Assembly: GCF_019039255.1 (NCBI RefSeq)
Contig: NZ_CP077062.1
Span: 2,666,001-2,730,000, forward strand
Source: Nocardioides panacis
GTDB taxonomy: Bacteria; Actinomycetota; Actinomycetes; Propionibacteriales; Nocardioidaceae
DNA: 64,000 nt
Direction of reading: 5' to 3'
Notes under the pieces: generated by a model
Told to the model about the DNA's origin: nothing
Database searches by the model: none
What the model saw: only the letters and a program-made list of their open reading frames with translations
Program-made: the position numbers and the translations under genes
Part shown: in pieces, positions 18,644 through 27,481 of the stretch
How the letters are laid out: each line of letters opens with the position of its first letter
Numbering within the stretch: position 1 is the stretch's first letter

Positions 18644-19188
18644 CGGGCCACCTCCTCACGGTCGACGAGGCTGCGCAGGGCGAGCAGGCCGCGGCGCTGG
18701 AGCTGCTTCACCGCGCCAGAGGTCTTGCCGAGGATGTCGGCGGTCTGCTCGATGGTGAGGTCACCGAGGACCCGCAGGGTGATCACCGAGCGCTGGTCCT
18801 CGTTGAGCCGGCCGAGCAGCTCGCGCAGGTGCTCCCCGTCGACGTCGGCCAGTGCGGCGGACTCGGCCGACGGGACCCGCCGGTCATCGAGCTCCGCGTC
18901 GTAGGCGTGCTCCACGGGGTGCCGGGCCCGGCGACGTACGTCGTCGACCAGTCGGGCGTGCGCCACCGAGAACACGAAGGTCCGCAGACCAGTCGTACCG
19001 CCCACCAGACCTCCCAATCGACGCATCACGTGCAGGAAGACCTCGTTGGTGAGGCCTTCGGGATCCTCGGCGCCGTGCGCGCGGAGGTAGCCGAGAACCT
19101 GGGGCGCCAGGACCGTGTAGACGGTGCCGAGGGCGTCTGAGTCACCGGCGACGGCCGCGGCGACGACCTCGTCGTTCAGCTGGTGCAT
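18640..19188 (-). CDS. ECF-type RNA polymerase sigma factor
   Basis: 182 aa. The region 2 segment includes DALGTVYTVLAPQVLGYLRAHG and EGLTNEVFLHVMRRL (about 18-56). Region 4 is LLGRLNEDQRSVITLRVLGDLTIEQTADILGKTSGAVKQLQRRGL (about 126-170), with the helix-turn-helix at the end. MHQLNDEV at 19188 was chosen as start because GGGGGGTACC lies just upstream on this strand; the frame extends further 5' but looks non-coding. It is coupled to the downstream anti-sigma-like gene. The 262-bp gap to the tmsB gene shows no further gene. Confidence 0.88.
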   Translation of the reverse strand: MHQLNDEVVAAAVAGDSDALGTVYTVLAPQVLGYLRAHGAEDPEGLTNEVFLHVMRRLGGLVGGTTGLRTFVFSVAHARLVDDVRRRARHPVEHAYDAELDDRRVPSAESAALADVDGEHLRELLGRLNEDQRSVITLRVLGDLTIEQTADILGKTSGAVKQLQRRGLLALRSLVDREEVAR

Positions 19189-19450
19189 CGGTACCCCCCG
19201 GGGTCCGCCGCGAGGTCGGGAGCCGGACCGGTGGACGGGGGTTCCACCGGACCGGTCCCCAGGGCCATGCGTCGGTGGAGGGTGAGGGGTTGCCTCCGCC
19301 GTGCCAGACGTTGACCTGACACAGGACTCATGCACCCTCCCATCCGTGGACGAGTCCTCAGGCACGTAATCGCCGAGGGCCCGGAAAAGGTTACGCAGGG
19401 GGTCACGAATCTACGCGCTGGCCGTCCGTCGGGTCCAGAGGTGAGGCGGG

Positions 19451-20749
19451 TCAGCCCAGCCAGGTCGGGCGCAGCGGGAACCGGGCGTTGCCGTCCCGGT
19501 CGGGCTTGACCGCGAGCACCTGGTGCAGCTGGATCTCGTTGCGCTCGAAGGACAGCCGGGAGCCGGCCATGTAGAGGCCCCAGACCTTCGCGGTGCCCTC
19601 GCCGACCTCGCGGACGCACTCGTCCCAGTTGGCCTCGAGGTTCTCGCACCAGCCCTTGAGGGTGAGCGCGTAGTGCTCGCGGAGGTTCTCCTCGTGCCGG
19701 ACCTCGAGACCGAGGTTCTGGATCTCGGTGATGATCCGGCCCGACCCGGTGAGCTCGCCGTCGGGGAACACGTAGCGGTCGATGAACGCGCCGGTGTCGG
19801 TGACGGAGTTGTCTGGACGGGTGATGCAGTGGTTCAGCAGCCGTCCGCCCGGAACGAGCTTGTCCTGCATGAACGCGAAGTACGACGGGTAGTTCCGGAT
19901 CCCGATGTGCTCGGTGAGGCCGATCGAGCTGACCGCGTCGAAGCCGGTGTCGCGGACGTCGCGGTAGTCGCCGAAGCGCACCTCGGCGACCTCGTCGAGC
20001 CCGTCGCGCTTGATCGCGTCCTGCGCCCAGGCGGCCTGCTCGCGCGAGAGGGTCACGCCGACCACCTCGGCGCCGTAGTGCTTCGCGGCGTGCCGGACCA
20101 TGCCGCCCCAGCCCGAGCCGATGTCGAGCAGCCTCATGCCGGGCTGGAGCCCGAGCTTGCGGCACACGAGGTCGTACTTCGCGAACTGGGCGTCCTCGAG
20201 GCTGGCGTCCTCGGTCGGGAAGACCGCGCACGTGTAGGTCATCGAGGGACCGAGGACCACCTCGTAGAACCGGTTCGAGACGTCGTAGTGGTGGTGGATC
20301 GCCTCGGCGTCACGGCCCTTGGAGTGCCGGAACCCCTCGAGGAGCCGGCGCCACTTGGGCAGCGCCTCCTGGGGCGGCGGCGGCGGGGGCTTGAGGTGGC
20401 TCCAGCCCAGGCCGCGGACGATCGCGAACGCCTCGGCGGGGGGCGGGATCTTGAAGCCCGACTCGCGCTGCAGCAGCAGCATCGCCTCGTAGGGGTCGCC
20501 CGGGTGGACGCCGTCGAGGGTCAGGTCGCCGGAGACGTAGGCGCGGGCCATGCCCAGGTCGCCGGGAGCGGTGAGCAGGTAGGACAGCCCGCGCTCGTTG
20601 TTCAGGTGCAGGTGGATCGGGGAGTCCGCGGGACCCGCGGTGCTGCCGTCGTACGCCGTGAAGCGGAACGGCACGCCGGCCGGCATCAGCCGGGTGATCG
20701 CCTCACCGATGGTGATCTGGGCGTCCGTGCGGTTGAGCGTGCTCGTCAT
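19451..20749 (-). CDS. tmsB: SAM-dependent fatty-acid C-methyltransferase (TmsB/UfaA1-like)
   Basis: 432-aa member of the cyclopropane-fatty-acid synthase superfamily. The N-terminal lipid-binding segment includes PFRFTAYDGS and GDLTLDGVHPGDPY. A PPPPPP linker precedes HHHYDVSNRFYEVVLGPSMTYTC (the CFA signature region). The SAM site is LLDIGSGWGG (about 209-218), with SIGLTEHIG catalytic-pocket residues. The fused layout of N-terminal domain plus methyltransferase, and the FAD-oxidoreductase gene coupled upstream, match TmsA-TmsB, which methylenate oleate and then reduce it to 10-methylstearate (tuberculostearate) phospholipids. A plain cyclopropane synthase is the alternative. Confidence 0.85.
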   Translation of the reverse strand: MTSTLNRTDAQITIGEAITRLMPAGVPFRFTAYDGSTAGPADSPIHLHLNNERGLSYLLTAPGDLGMARAYVSGDLTLDGVHPGDPYEAMLLLQRESGFKIPPPAEAFAIVRGLGWSHLKPPPPPPQEALPKWRRLLEGFRHSKGRDAEAIHHHYDVSNRFYEVVLGPSMTYTCAVFPTEDASLEDAQFAKYDLVCRKLGLQPGMRLLDIGSGWGGMVRHAAKHYGAEVVGVTLSREQAAWAQDAIKRDGLDEVAEVRFGDYRDVRDTGFDAVSSIGLTEHIGIRNYPSYFAFMQDKLVPGGRLLNHCITRPDNSVTDTGAFIDRYVFPDGELTGSGRIITEIQNLGLEVRHEENLREHYALTLKGWCENLEANWDECVREVGEGTAKVWGLYMAGSRLSFERNEIQLHQVLAVKPDRDGNARFPLRPTWLG

Positions 20750-22135
20750 CGACGATTCACCGCCTTCTCGTAGAGGCCCGTGAGCCTGTTGTCCGGGTCG
20801 GTCTGCTGCTTGACCCTGTCCTGGTTGGCGACGCCGTAGAGCCGGTCGAACGTCTCCCGGTCGTAGTAAGCGTCGGAGTACAGCGACTTATGCCCGCCGA
20901 GCCGGGTCACCTCGGCCTCCACGGCGCGGTTGACGTCCCCGTCGGCGGCGCCGGGCGCGATCGGGACGGTCCCCCAGAAGCCCACGTTGACGTAGGTCTC
21001 GCCCGGCGCCAGGGGGTACGACGGCCAGTCCCGCGCCGCGCGCAGCGGGCACAGCCAGACCGGCCGCATCCCGACGTGCGCGTCGAACCAGCGCACGAAG
21101 TCCGCCGTGCGGCCCACCGGGACCTCGATGTCCTGGATCACCCGCTCGCGCTCGGGCTTGCCGCGCCAGCGGTCGACCCGCGCGGCGACGCCGAAGCGGT
21201 TCTCCAGGTGGATGATCCGGCTGTAGACGTCGCTGCGCCGCCACCGTCGCGGCCAGAGCCGGCGGATCCGCGGGTTCTGCAGGCCGAACGCGCCCGAGCA
21301 CCAGAACCAGTCGGTGTCCCAGCGCCAGAGGTAGTCGTACATCGTCAGGGTGTCGGTCTCGCGCTGCTGCAGCGACCGGAAGTAGAGGTCCATGCCGGTG
21401 TAGTCCGACGCCGCCGGCCGGTCGGCCGAGCCGGTCGGGGCCTGGTCGGTCCAGGTGGCCAGCGTGAGGTAGGCCTCCCCCGGCTCGAACACCACGCCGT
21501 CGAGGCCGTCGACCCGGACGCCGTCGTGCCCGCCCTGCTCGACGATCGTCTCGATCGTCTTGGCCAGCACGTCGAGGTCCGTGGAAGCGCAGGTGCCGCA
21601 GGTCGACGTACGCGGGGGCCTTCTCGAGCCGGATCCGCAGCCGGGTGGCGTAGCCGAGCGAGCCGTAGGAGTTGGGGAACGCGTCGAACAGGTCCTCGCC
21701 GGGGGTGGTGGTGACCACCTCGCCGGCGCCGGTGAAGACGTCCATCTCCAGCACGGACTCGTGCGGCAGGCCGTTGCGGAAGGACGTCGACTCGATGCCG
21801 AGGCCGGTGACCGCGCCGCCGAGGGTGATGCTGCGCAGCTGCGGGACGACGTACGGGACGAACCCGCGCGCCAGCGTCACGTCGACGAGGTCCTCGTAGG
21901 TGCACATGCCCTGGACGTCCGCGGTGGCGCTGCCGTCGGCGGCGACGTCGACCGACACCACCCCGGACAGCCCGGAGACGTCCAGCCCCGGGACGTCCAC
22001 CTTCGACCGCGCCCGGAACAGGTTCGAGGTCCGCTTGGCCAGCCGCACGGTCGCACCCGGAGGAATCGCGTCGTACGACGCCTTCAACCGGGCCACCGCG
22101 TCGACGTGGGTGGCCCACCCCACCACATCGCTCAC
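20746..22135 (-). pseudogene. tmsA: FAD-linked oxidoreductase TmsA-like, interrupted by a frameshift
   Basis: Two adjacent frames together make one FAD_binding_4 oxidoreductase of about 462 aa. The N-terminal part (to about 21583) carries the FAD region SITLGGAVTGLGIESTSFRNG and SYGSLGYATRLRIRL. The rest continues from DLDVLAKTIETIVEQGG to KAVNRR. The join needs one G removed near 21581-21582 (RFH then DLDV). The last codons overlap the tmsB start by 4 bp. In the known system this flavoprotein reduces the methylene intermediate. If the shift is real, the cell would be expected to make 10-methylene rather than 10-methyl lipids, or none. Confidence 0.78.
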
Positions 22136-22141
22136 AGGGAC

Positions 22142-22170
22142 AACCTATCGCTGCACATTGGTTGTAGGTT
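22142..22170. promoter_or_regulatory. Inverted repeat upstream of tmsA, possible operator
   Basis: AACCTA and TAGGTT are separated by 17 bp in the AT-richer 5' flank of tmsA, a few bases above its ATG region. The arms are short and no regulator is adjacent, so this may be only part of the promoter. Confidence 0.25.
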
Positions 22171-22220
22171 ACACCTGTCTCCCCCCGGTGGAACCCCAGG
22201 GTCCGGAAGGCCGCTCGCGT

Positions 22221-22568
22221 CTAGGACTCGACGGTGGCGACGAGCGTGCCGTCGGGGGCGGCCAGGTGCACCGGGACCGCCGCACCGGACAGGTCGCGTA
22301 CGACCGACAGGTCGGCCTCGTTCACCACGGCGGCGTCCCCGAGCACCACGACGGCCTCCAGGGACCGCGCGCCGCTGGTGACCGCCATCGCGACCGCGAC
22401 CTGGACCGCGGTGAGCCGCAGGGTCGGCAGGTCGACGGTCGCGCCCGCGTAGGTGCGGCCGTCCTGGTCCCGCACGCAGGCGCCCTCGAGGGCCCGGGTC
22501 CGGGCCCGGGTCGACCGGGCCAGCGTGACGAGCTTGAGGTCCTCGGGGTCGGTGAGCTCAGCCGGCAT
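22221..22568 (-). CDS. Conserved protein of the era-CBS operon (Rv2365c-like, cytidine-deaminase-fold remnant)
   Basis: 115-aa small protein, Ala/Val-rich, with ELTDPEDLKLVTLARSTRAR at the N-terminus and RDQDGRTYAGATVDLPTLRLTAVQVAVAMAV in the middle. The latter resembles a cytidine-deaminase fold but lacks the zinc-binding C-x-x-C and H/C-A-E motifs. In mycobacteria an equivalent gene (Rv2365c) lies between the CBS/CorC gene and era, always co-oriented. It overlaps the CBS-domain gene upstream by 11 bp. The function is unknown. Confidence 0.72.
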   Translation of the reverse strand: MPAELTDPEDLKLVTLARSTRARTRALEGACVRDQDGRTYAGATVDLPTLRLTAVQVAVAMAVTSGARSLEAVVVLGDAAVVNEADLSVVRDLSGAAVPVHLAAPDGTLVATVES

Positions 22569-23913
22569 GGTGCTCAGGGTAGGGCTCCTCGGCGGGGCCC
22601 TCGCTCTCCGGCTCGATCTTGCTGACCAGCACGGTGCCGATCCGGTTGCGGCGGCCCGCGGGGGTCTCGGCCTCGAACCGCAGGCCGTGCAGCTCGACGA
22701 CCGAGCCCGCGATCGGCACCCGGCCGAGGTGCTTGGCCATCAGGCCGCCGACGCTGTCCACGTCGTCGTCCTCGATCCGCACCCCGCAGATGTCCTCGAG
22801 GTCGTCGACCGGGTAGCGCGAGCTGACCCGGGTGCGGCCGTCCTCGAGCGTCTCGACCTCGACCCGCGCGACGTCGTACTCGTCGGTGATCTCGCCGACG
22901 ATCTCCTCCAGCACGTCCTCGATGGTGACCAGGCCGGCCGTGCCGCCGTACTCGTCGACGACCACGCCGACGTGCTTGCGCTCGGCCTGCATCTCGCGCA
23001 GCAGCGCGTCGATGGGCTTGGAGTCGGGCACGTAGAGGACCGGCCGCATCACCGACTCGACCCGCTCGGTGGTCTCGGCCTCGTGCCGGTCGAAGACCCG
23101 CTTGGTGAGGTCCTTGAGGTAGGCGAAGCCGACGATGTCGTCGAGGTTCTCCCCCACGACCGGGATCCGGGAGTAGCCGCTGCGCAGCGCGAGCGACATC
23201 GCCTGGCGCAGCGTCTTGCTGCGCTCGATGAACACCACGTCGGTGCGCGGCACCATCACCTCGCGCACGAGGGTGTCGCCGAGCTCGAAGACGGAGTGGA
23301 TCATCTGCCGCTCGCCGGACTCGATGACGCTGCTCGCCTCGGCGAGGTCGACCAGCTCGCGCAGCTCGGCCTCGGAGGCGAACGGGCCCTCGCTGAAGCC
23401 GCGGCCGGGGGTGATCGCGTTGCCGACCATGATCAGCAGCCGCGGGACCGGGCCGAGCACCTTGGTGAAGGCGATCAACGGCCCCGCGGACAGCAGCGCC
23501 ACCCGCTCGGAGTGCTGGCGGCCCAGGGTCCGGGGCGCGACGCCGATCACGACGAACGAGACGACCAGCATGATCGCCAGCGAGGCGAGCATCGCCCACC
23601 AGCGGTTGCCGTCGGTCTCCGGACCGGACTCGGCGCCACCACGCGGCACGATCAGGTCGAGCATCACCACGGTGACCAGGATGATCGCGGCGATCTCGGT
23701 CAGCATCCGCAGGAACAGCGCGGTGTTGAGGTAGCGCGGCGGGTCCTCGACGATGACCAGCAGCCGGGCGGCGCCGGACGCGCCCTCGCCGTTGATCTCC
23801 TCGGCGCGGGCCTTGGAGAACGACGAGAGCGCGGCGTCGGCGCTGCTGAACAGGCCGGCGACCAGCACGAAGACCGCTGCCACGACGAGCAGCCAGATAT
23901 CGACGCCGCTCAC
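22558..23913 (-). CDS. DUF21/CBS-pair/CorC-HlyC domain membrane protein
   Basis: 451 aa. An N-terminal CNNM/DUF21 membrane domain has about four hydrophobic segments (1-165), with LFSSADAALSSFSKARAEE near the start. A CBS pair follows (about 205-330; VPRTDVVFIERSKTLRQA and DEYGGTAGLVTIEDVLEEIVGEI). The C-terminus is a CorC_HlyC domain (VGGLMAKHLGRVP). Relatives handle Mg/Co efflux or ion homeostasis. The GTG at 23913 overlaps the ybeY stop (GTGA), so the gene is coupled in the phoH-ybeY-CBS operon. Confidence 0.92.
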   Translation of the reverse strand: MSGVDIWLLVVAAVFVLVAGLFSSADAALSSFSKARAEEINGEGASGAARLLVIVEDPPRYLNTALFLRMLTEIAAIILVTVVMLDLIVPRGGAESGPETDGNRWWAMLASLAIMLVVSFVVIGVAPRTLGRQHSERVALLSAGPLIAFTKVLGPVPRLLIMVGNAITPGRGFSEGPFASEAELRELVDLAEASSVIESGERQMIHSVFELGDTLVREVMVPRTDVVFIERSKTLRQAMSLALRSGYSRIPVVGENLDDIVGFAYLKDLTKRVFDRHEAETTERVESVMRPVLYVPDSKPIDALLREMQAERKHVGVVVDEYGGTAGLVTIEDVLEEIVGEITDEYDVARVEVETLEDGRTRVSSRYPVDDLEDICGVRIEDDDVDSVGGLMAKHLGRVPIAGSVVELHGLRFEAETPAGRRNRIGTVLVSKIEPESEGPAEEPYPEHHAG

Positions 23914-24365
23914 TCCTGCACGCCCTGCCACTGGGTCAGCAGCTCGGCCTGGAGACCGAACATCTCGGCGTGCTCGTCGGGCTCGGCGTGGTCGTAGCCC
24001 AGCAGGTGCAGGATGCCGTGCACGGTGAGCAGGTCGACCTCGTCGCGCACCGAGTGGCCGGCGTCCTTGGCCTGCCGGGCGGCGACCGCCGGGCAGAGCA
24101 CGAGGTCGCCGAGGACACCCTCCTCAGGCTCCTCGTTGACCAGCCCCGGGCGCAGCTCGTCCATCGGGAAGGCGAGCACGTCGGTCGGCCCCTCCTTCTC
24201 CATCCACTGCTCGTTGAGCTCGGCGATGGTGGCCTCGTCGACGACCTTGATGCACAGCTCCGCCAGCGGGTGCACGTGCATCTTGTCCATCACGAAGCGC
24301 GAGAGCTTCGAGAGCTCGTGGGCGTCGACATCGGTCCCGGACTCGTTGAGGACCTCGATACTCAC
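23910..24365 (-). CDS. ybeY: Endoribonuclease YbeY
   Basis: 151-aa single-strand endoribonuclease used in 16S rRNA 3'-end maturation and ribosome quality control. The zinc-site motif HGILHLLGYDHAEPDEH (about 115-131) has the three expected His residues. TDVLAFPMDE near residue 58 is also family-typical. It overlaps phoH upstream and the CBS gene downstream by 4 bp each, a conserved operon. Confidence 0.96.
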   Translation of the reverse strand: MSIEVLNESGTDVDAHELSKLSRFVMDKMHVHPLAELCIKVVDEATIAELNEQWMEKEGPTDVLAFPMDELRPGLVNEEPEEGVLGDLVLCPAVAARQAKDAGHSVRDEVDLLTVHGILHLLGYDHAEPDEHAEMFGLQAELLTQWQGVQE

Positions 24366-25429
24366 GCCTGCGTTCTCCTGGGTCTGGGGTCCCGGCGCCG
24401 TCCGTCGGCCCCGGGGTCGCCCGCTTCCTCGCGGGCGTCGTACTCGTCGTAGGCCGCCACGATGTGCCCGACCAGCCGGTGCCGCACCACGTCCTGGGCG
24501 GTCAGCCGGTTGAAGGACACGTCCTCGATGCCGAGCAGGATGTCCTCGACGATCCGCAGGCCGCTGCGGGTGCCCGAGGGCAGGTCGACCTGGGTGACGT
24601 CGCCGGTGACGACCATCTTGGAGCCGAAGCCGAGCCGGGTGAGGAACATCTTCATCTGCTCGGGCGAGGTGTTCTGCGCCTCGTCGAGGATGATGAACGC
24701 GTCGTTGAGGGTGCGGCCGCGCATGTAGGCCAGCGGGGCGACCTCGATGACGTTGGAGGCCAGCAGCTTCGGCACCGTCTCCGGGTCGAGCATGTCGTGC
24801 AGCGCGTCGTACAGCGGGCGCAGGTAGGGGTCGATCTTCTCGCTGAGCGTGCCGGGCAGGAACCCGAGCCGCTCCCCCGCCTCGACCGCCGGCCGGGTCA
24901 GGATGATCCGGTTGACGCTCTTGGACTGCAGCGCCTGCACGGCCTTGGCCATCGCGAGGTAGGTCTTGCCGGTGCCGGCCGGGCCGATCCCGAACGTGAT
25001 CGTGTGCTTGTCGATCGACTCGACGTACCGCTTCTGGTTCAGCGTCTTGGGGCGGATCGTCCGGCCGCGGTTGGACAGGATGTTCAGGCTCAGCACGTCC
25101 GCGGGACGCTCGGTGGTCTCGGTGCGCAGGATCCCGATCGCCCGCTCGACCGTCTCGCCGGTGACGCCCTGGCCGGTGCGGATGATCGTGACCAGCTCGT
25201 CGAGGAGCCGTTCGATGAGGGCCACCTCGGCGCTCGCCCCGCGCAGGGTGATCTGGTTGCCGCGGACGTGCACGTCGGCGGTGAAGGCCTTCTCGATCAA
25301 GGTGAGGTGCTCGTCGCCGGCGCCCAGCAGCGCGACCATCGGGATGCTGTTGGGCACCACGATCGCGTGCGCGGGCCGTTCGATCTGCTCGTCGGGTCCG
25401 GTCGTGACCCCGGTGTCAGGCTCTGTCAT
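24362..25429 (-). CDS. phoH: PhoH-family ATPase
   Basis: 355 aa. A KH-like N-terminal region (about 25-100) precedes the PhoH ATPase core with Walker A GPAGTGKTYLAM (about 149-160), ILTRPAVEAGERLGFLPG and Walker B FIILDEAQN (about 249-257), then VVTGDVTQVDLP. PhoH proteins are RNA-associated ATPases with helicase-like folds, genetically linked to YbeY. The C-terminal 35 residues are charged and variable. It overlaps ybeY by 4 bp. Confidence 0.94.
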   Translation of the reverse strand: MTEPDTGVTTGPDEQIERPAHAIVVPNSIPMVALLGAGDEHLTLIEKAFTADVHVRGNQITLRGASAEVALIERLLDELVTIIRTGQGVTGETVERAIGILRTETTERPADVLSLNILSNRGRTIRPKTLNQKRYVESIDKHTITFGIGPAGTGKTYLAMAKAVQALQSKSVNRIILTRPAVEAGERLGFLPGTLSEKIDPYLRPLYDALHDMLDPETVPKLLASNVIEVAPLAYMRGRTLNDAFIILDEAQNTSPEQMKMFLTRLGFGSKMVVTGDVTQVDLPSGTRSGLRIVEDILLGIEDVSFNRLTAQDVVRHRLVGHIVAAYDEYDAREEAGDPGADGRRRDPRPRRTQA

Positions 25430-25569
25430 GGGCGGCGCTGGGGCCGACCTCCCGCTCTGTGCTCGATGCGCCCTCCAGGGGCCGTTTGATCCAGTTTACG
25501 GGAGCGTCCCCGGTCCTGCGCCAGTGCGTTTCCGGCCGGGCCGCACCGGGCCGGGGATACAGTGCCTGC

Positions 25570-25827
25570 ATGCAGGAGCACGACGAGCCTGAGCACCCCG
25601 AGGACAGCGGGGTGGAGCTCGTCGAGCCCGAGGACTTCCTGCCCGCCAACCCGTTCCCGCTGGACGCGCAGCGGATGGGCATCGACCGGTGGAGCGACAA
25701 CGCCGGGATGATCGCCGTCGCCTCCTCCCTGGACTCCCGCAAGCTCTCCCACAAGATCGTCGCCTGGGTGATGCTGCTGTCGATCACCGCCTGGCTGGCC
25801 TTCCAGCTGTGGGTCCAGATGACCTGA
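25570..25827 (+). CDS. Small single-pass membrane protein
   Basis: 85 aa. The N-terminal half is acidic and Pro-rich (about 1-28), a short conserved-looking NPFPLDAQRMGIDRWSDNAG segment follows, and one transmembrane helix lies near the C-terminus (about 65-82). It is not recognised as a named family. It is divergent from phoH and convergent with the copper-monooxygenase-like gene. The ATG at 25570 gives the only sensible product. Confidence 0.65.
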   Translation: MQEHDEPEHPEDSGVELVEPEDFLPANPFPLDAQRMGIDRWSDNAGMIAVASSLDSRKLSHKIVAWVMLLSITAWLAFQLWVQMT

Positions 25828-25849
25828 CCCCGGCCGCCCGTCCGGGGTT
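25826..25849. terminator. Hairpin between convergent genes
   Basis: GACCCCGG ... CCGGGGTT with an 8-nt loop lies at the end of the small membrane-protein gene and 15 bp from the end of the opposing gene. No U-run is present. It could act as a bidirectional terminator. Confidence 0.4.
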
Positions 25850-25864
25850 CCTCCGGTACGGCGG

Positions 25865-27049
25865 TCAGGGGCGCGTGACGAGCAGGATCCCGAGGCACAT
25901 CTCGTCGGTCGTGCCCTCGCCCCACACGACGTAGCGCTCGGGTCGGCCGCGGAACGCCGGCAGCCGGTCGCGCAGCCGCTGGTCGTGCCGGCAGGTGACC
26001 CGGACCGTGTCCCCGCGACGCAGCGGGACCGGCCTGACCGCCTTCGCGCCCTGGTTGTCGAAGTCCCAGACCGGCACGTCGAGCACGGTCCGCGCCCGCG
26101 GCGTGCCCGGGTCGACCTCGATCCGGATCGACCGGCCGAGCAGGTGCATGTGCCCGGCGACCGCGCGGATCGTCGCGGGCTCGGTGACCTTCCGGTCGCA
26201 GGCCTGCACCGGCCCGGCCTGCACCTGCCCGCACAGGAGGTGCAGGTAGTTCGCGGTCTGCCCGACCTCGTCGCCGAACCGCTTCTGCACGTCGGCCACC
26301 GCGGTCGCCCGGTCGCACAGCAGGGACTGGGTGTGCCCGGAGCGGCAGGGCAGCTCGACCGGCGCGGGCAGCAGCATGGTCTCGAGCGGGTGGAGGCCCG
26401 CCGATGCCGGGGCGAGCCGCAGCTGGGTCGCGGACACGTCCGGGCGGGGACCGGCGAGCAGGTTGTAGTGCACCTGCATGATCACCCGCGACCCCTTCCG
26501 GACCGGGACGCCGACGTCGGGGGCCATGACCTGTTCGGAGCCACCCGGCGCCCAGGCACCCAGCCAGGGCGCGTCGTCGAGGCTGCCCCCGGGTGAGTCC
26601 AGGCCGGTGCCGCCGAAGCAGGTCCAGCCCTGGCCCTTCTCGGACGCGTCCTGCGCCTGGACCGCCGGCACCGACTCCGGGGGGACCCTGAACAGGATCA
26701 CGTGATGCACGACGTCGGGGGTGCCCGGCAGGATGTTCAGGCCGGTGATGAACGCGTCCTGCCGCAGGTGCGGGTCGAGCACGAAGCAGCGGTAGTCGTC
26801 GGTGCCGGTGCCGTAGGGCGCGGACGGCGTGTACGCCGCGGGCATCGCCAGCGTGACGCGGCGCTCACCGGCCCGCAGCGGCTTCGGGCGGGCACTTGGC
26901 GAGGCGACGGCCGCGTGCGTGGCGTGCGGCGCGGCGCTCGCGGACGCGGGGGCTGCCGGGGTCGAGGCGTCCCGCGGCGCGGTGCTGCAGCCGGCCACCG
27001 CCAGCGCGAGCACCAGGAGCGCGGCCGCCGTACGCCCCGGGCGGCTCAT
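25865..27049 (-). CDS. Secreted lipoprotein related to copper type II ascorbate-dependent monooxygenases (PHM/DBH-like)
   Basis: 394 aa with a lipoprotein signal (lipobox LAVAGC, Cys near 21) and an Ala/Ser/Pro linker. The body has VVHHVILFRVPP (about 113-124), QVHYNLLAG (about 193-201), GHMHLLGRSI (about 296-305) and a DEMCLG motif near the end. These are the HH, H-x-H and Met-type copper-ligand segments of the PHM/DBH two-domain fold. Bacterial relatives are mostly uncharacterised. The ATG overlaps the HIT gene's stop by 4 bp, an odd pairing of a secreted and a cytosolic protein. Confidence 0.75.
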   Translation of the reverse strand: MSRPGRTAAALLVLALAVAGCSTAPRDASTPAAPASASAAPHATHAAVASPSARPKPLRAGERRVTLAMPAAYTPSAPYGTGTDDYRCFVLDPHLRQDAFITGLNILPGTPDVVHHVILFRVPPESVPAVQAQDASEKGQGWTCFGGTGLDSPGGSLDDAPWLGAWAPGGSEQVMAPDVGVPVRKGSRVIMQVHYNLLAGPRPDVSATQLRLAPASAGLHPLETMLLPAPVELPCRSGHTQSLLCDRATAVADVQKRFGDEVGQTANYLHLLCGQVQAGPVQACDRKVTEPATIRAVAGHMHLLGRSIRIEVDPGTPRARTVLDVPVWDFDNQGAKAVRPVPLRRGDTVRVTCRHDQRLRDRLPAFRGRPERYVVWGEGTTDEMCLGILLVTRP

Positions 27050-27387
27050 CCCGGGGGCCAGCCCAACGGGCGCCCGCCGAGGACGTGCAGGTGCGCGTGG
27101 AACACGGTCTGGTGGGCGGCGGCGCCGGTGTTGAACACCAGGCGGTACCCCTCGCCGAGGCCCTCCTGGTCCGCCACCGAGGCCGCGGCCTCGACCAGGT
27201 CGACCAGGTCGGTGGGCGCGGCGGCGGCGAGCGACGCGGCGTCCGGCTCGTGCCGGCGCGGCACCACCAGGACGTGCGTGGGCGCCTGCGGCTCGATGTC
27301 GCGGAAGGCGAGGGTGGTCCCGGTCTCGTGCACCACGTCGGCCGGGATGTCGCCGGCGACGATCGAGCAGAACAAGCAGTCGGCCAT
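27046..27387 (-). CDS. HIT-family nucleotide hydrolase
   Basis: 113-aa histidine-triad protein. It begins MADCLFCSIVAGDIPADVV with the usual Cys pair, and ends with the catalytic HIT signature QTVFHAHLHVLGG (His-x-His-x-His, about 94-106). Such enzymes hydrolyse AMP-lysine, AMP-NH2 or dinucleoside polyphosphates. It is translationally coupled to the downstream lipoprotein gene. The 94-bp gap to the sigma gene must hold two divergent promoters. Confidence 0.93.
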   Translation of the reverse strand: MADCLFCSIVAGDIPADVVHETGTTLAFRDIEPQAPTHVLVVPRRHEPDAASLAAAAPTDLVDLVEAAASVADQEGLGEGYRLVFNTGAAAHQTVFHAHLHVLGGRPLGWPPG

Positions 27388-27481
27388 GGCGACACTCTAG
27401 GCGTGTCAACCGGACGGCGGACCTGCGCGTGAAACTAGCGTGAGGACCGACGTGCTCAGCCCAGCCGCCCGAGGAGGTGCG

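Noticed and set aside
19189-19450. ECF-type promoter (GTAACC...) upstream of the sigma factor
   Set aside because: A GTAACC string is present on the minus strand but no convincing -10 element at proper spacing, so autoregulation cannot be claimed.
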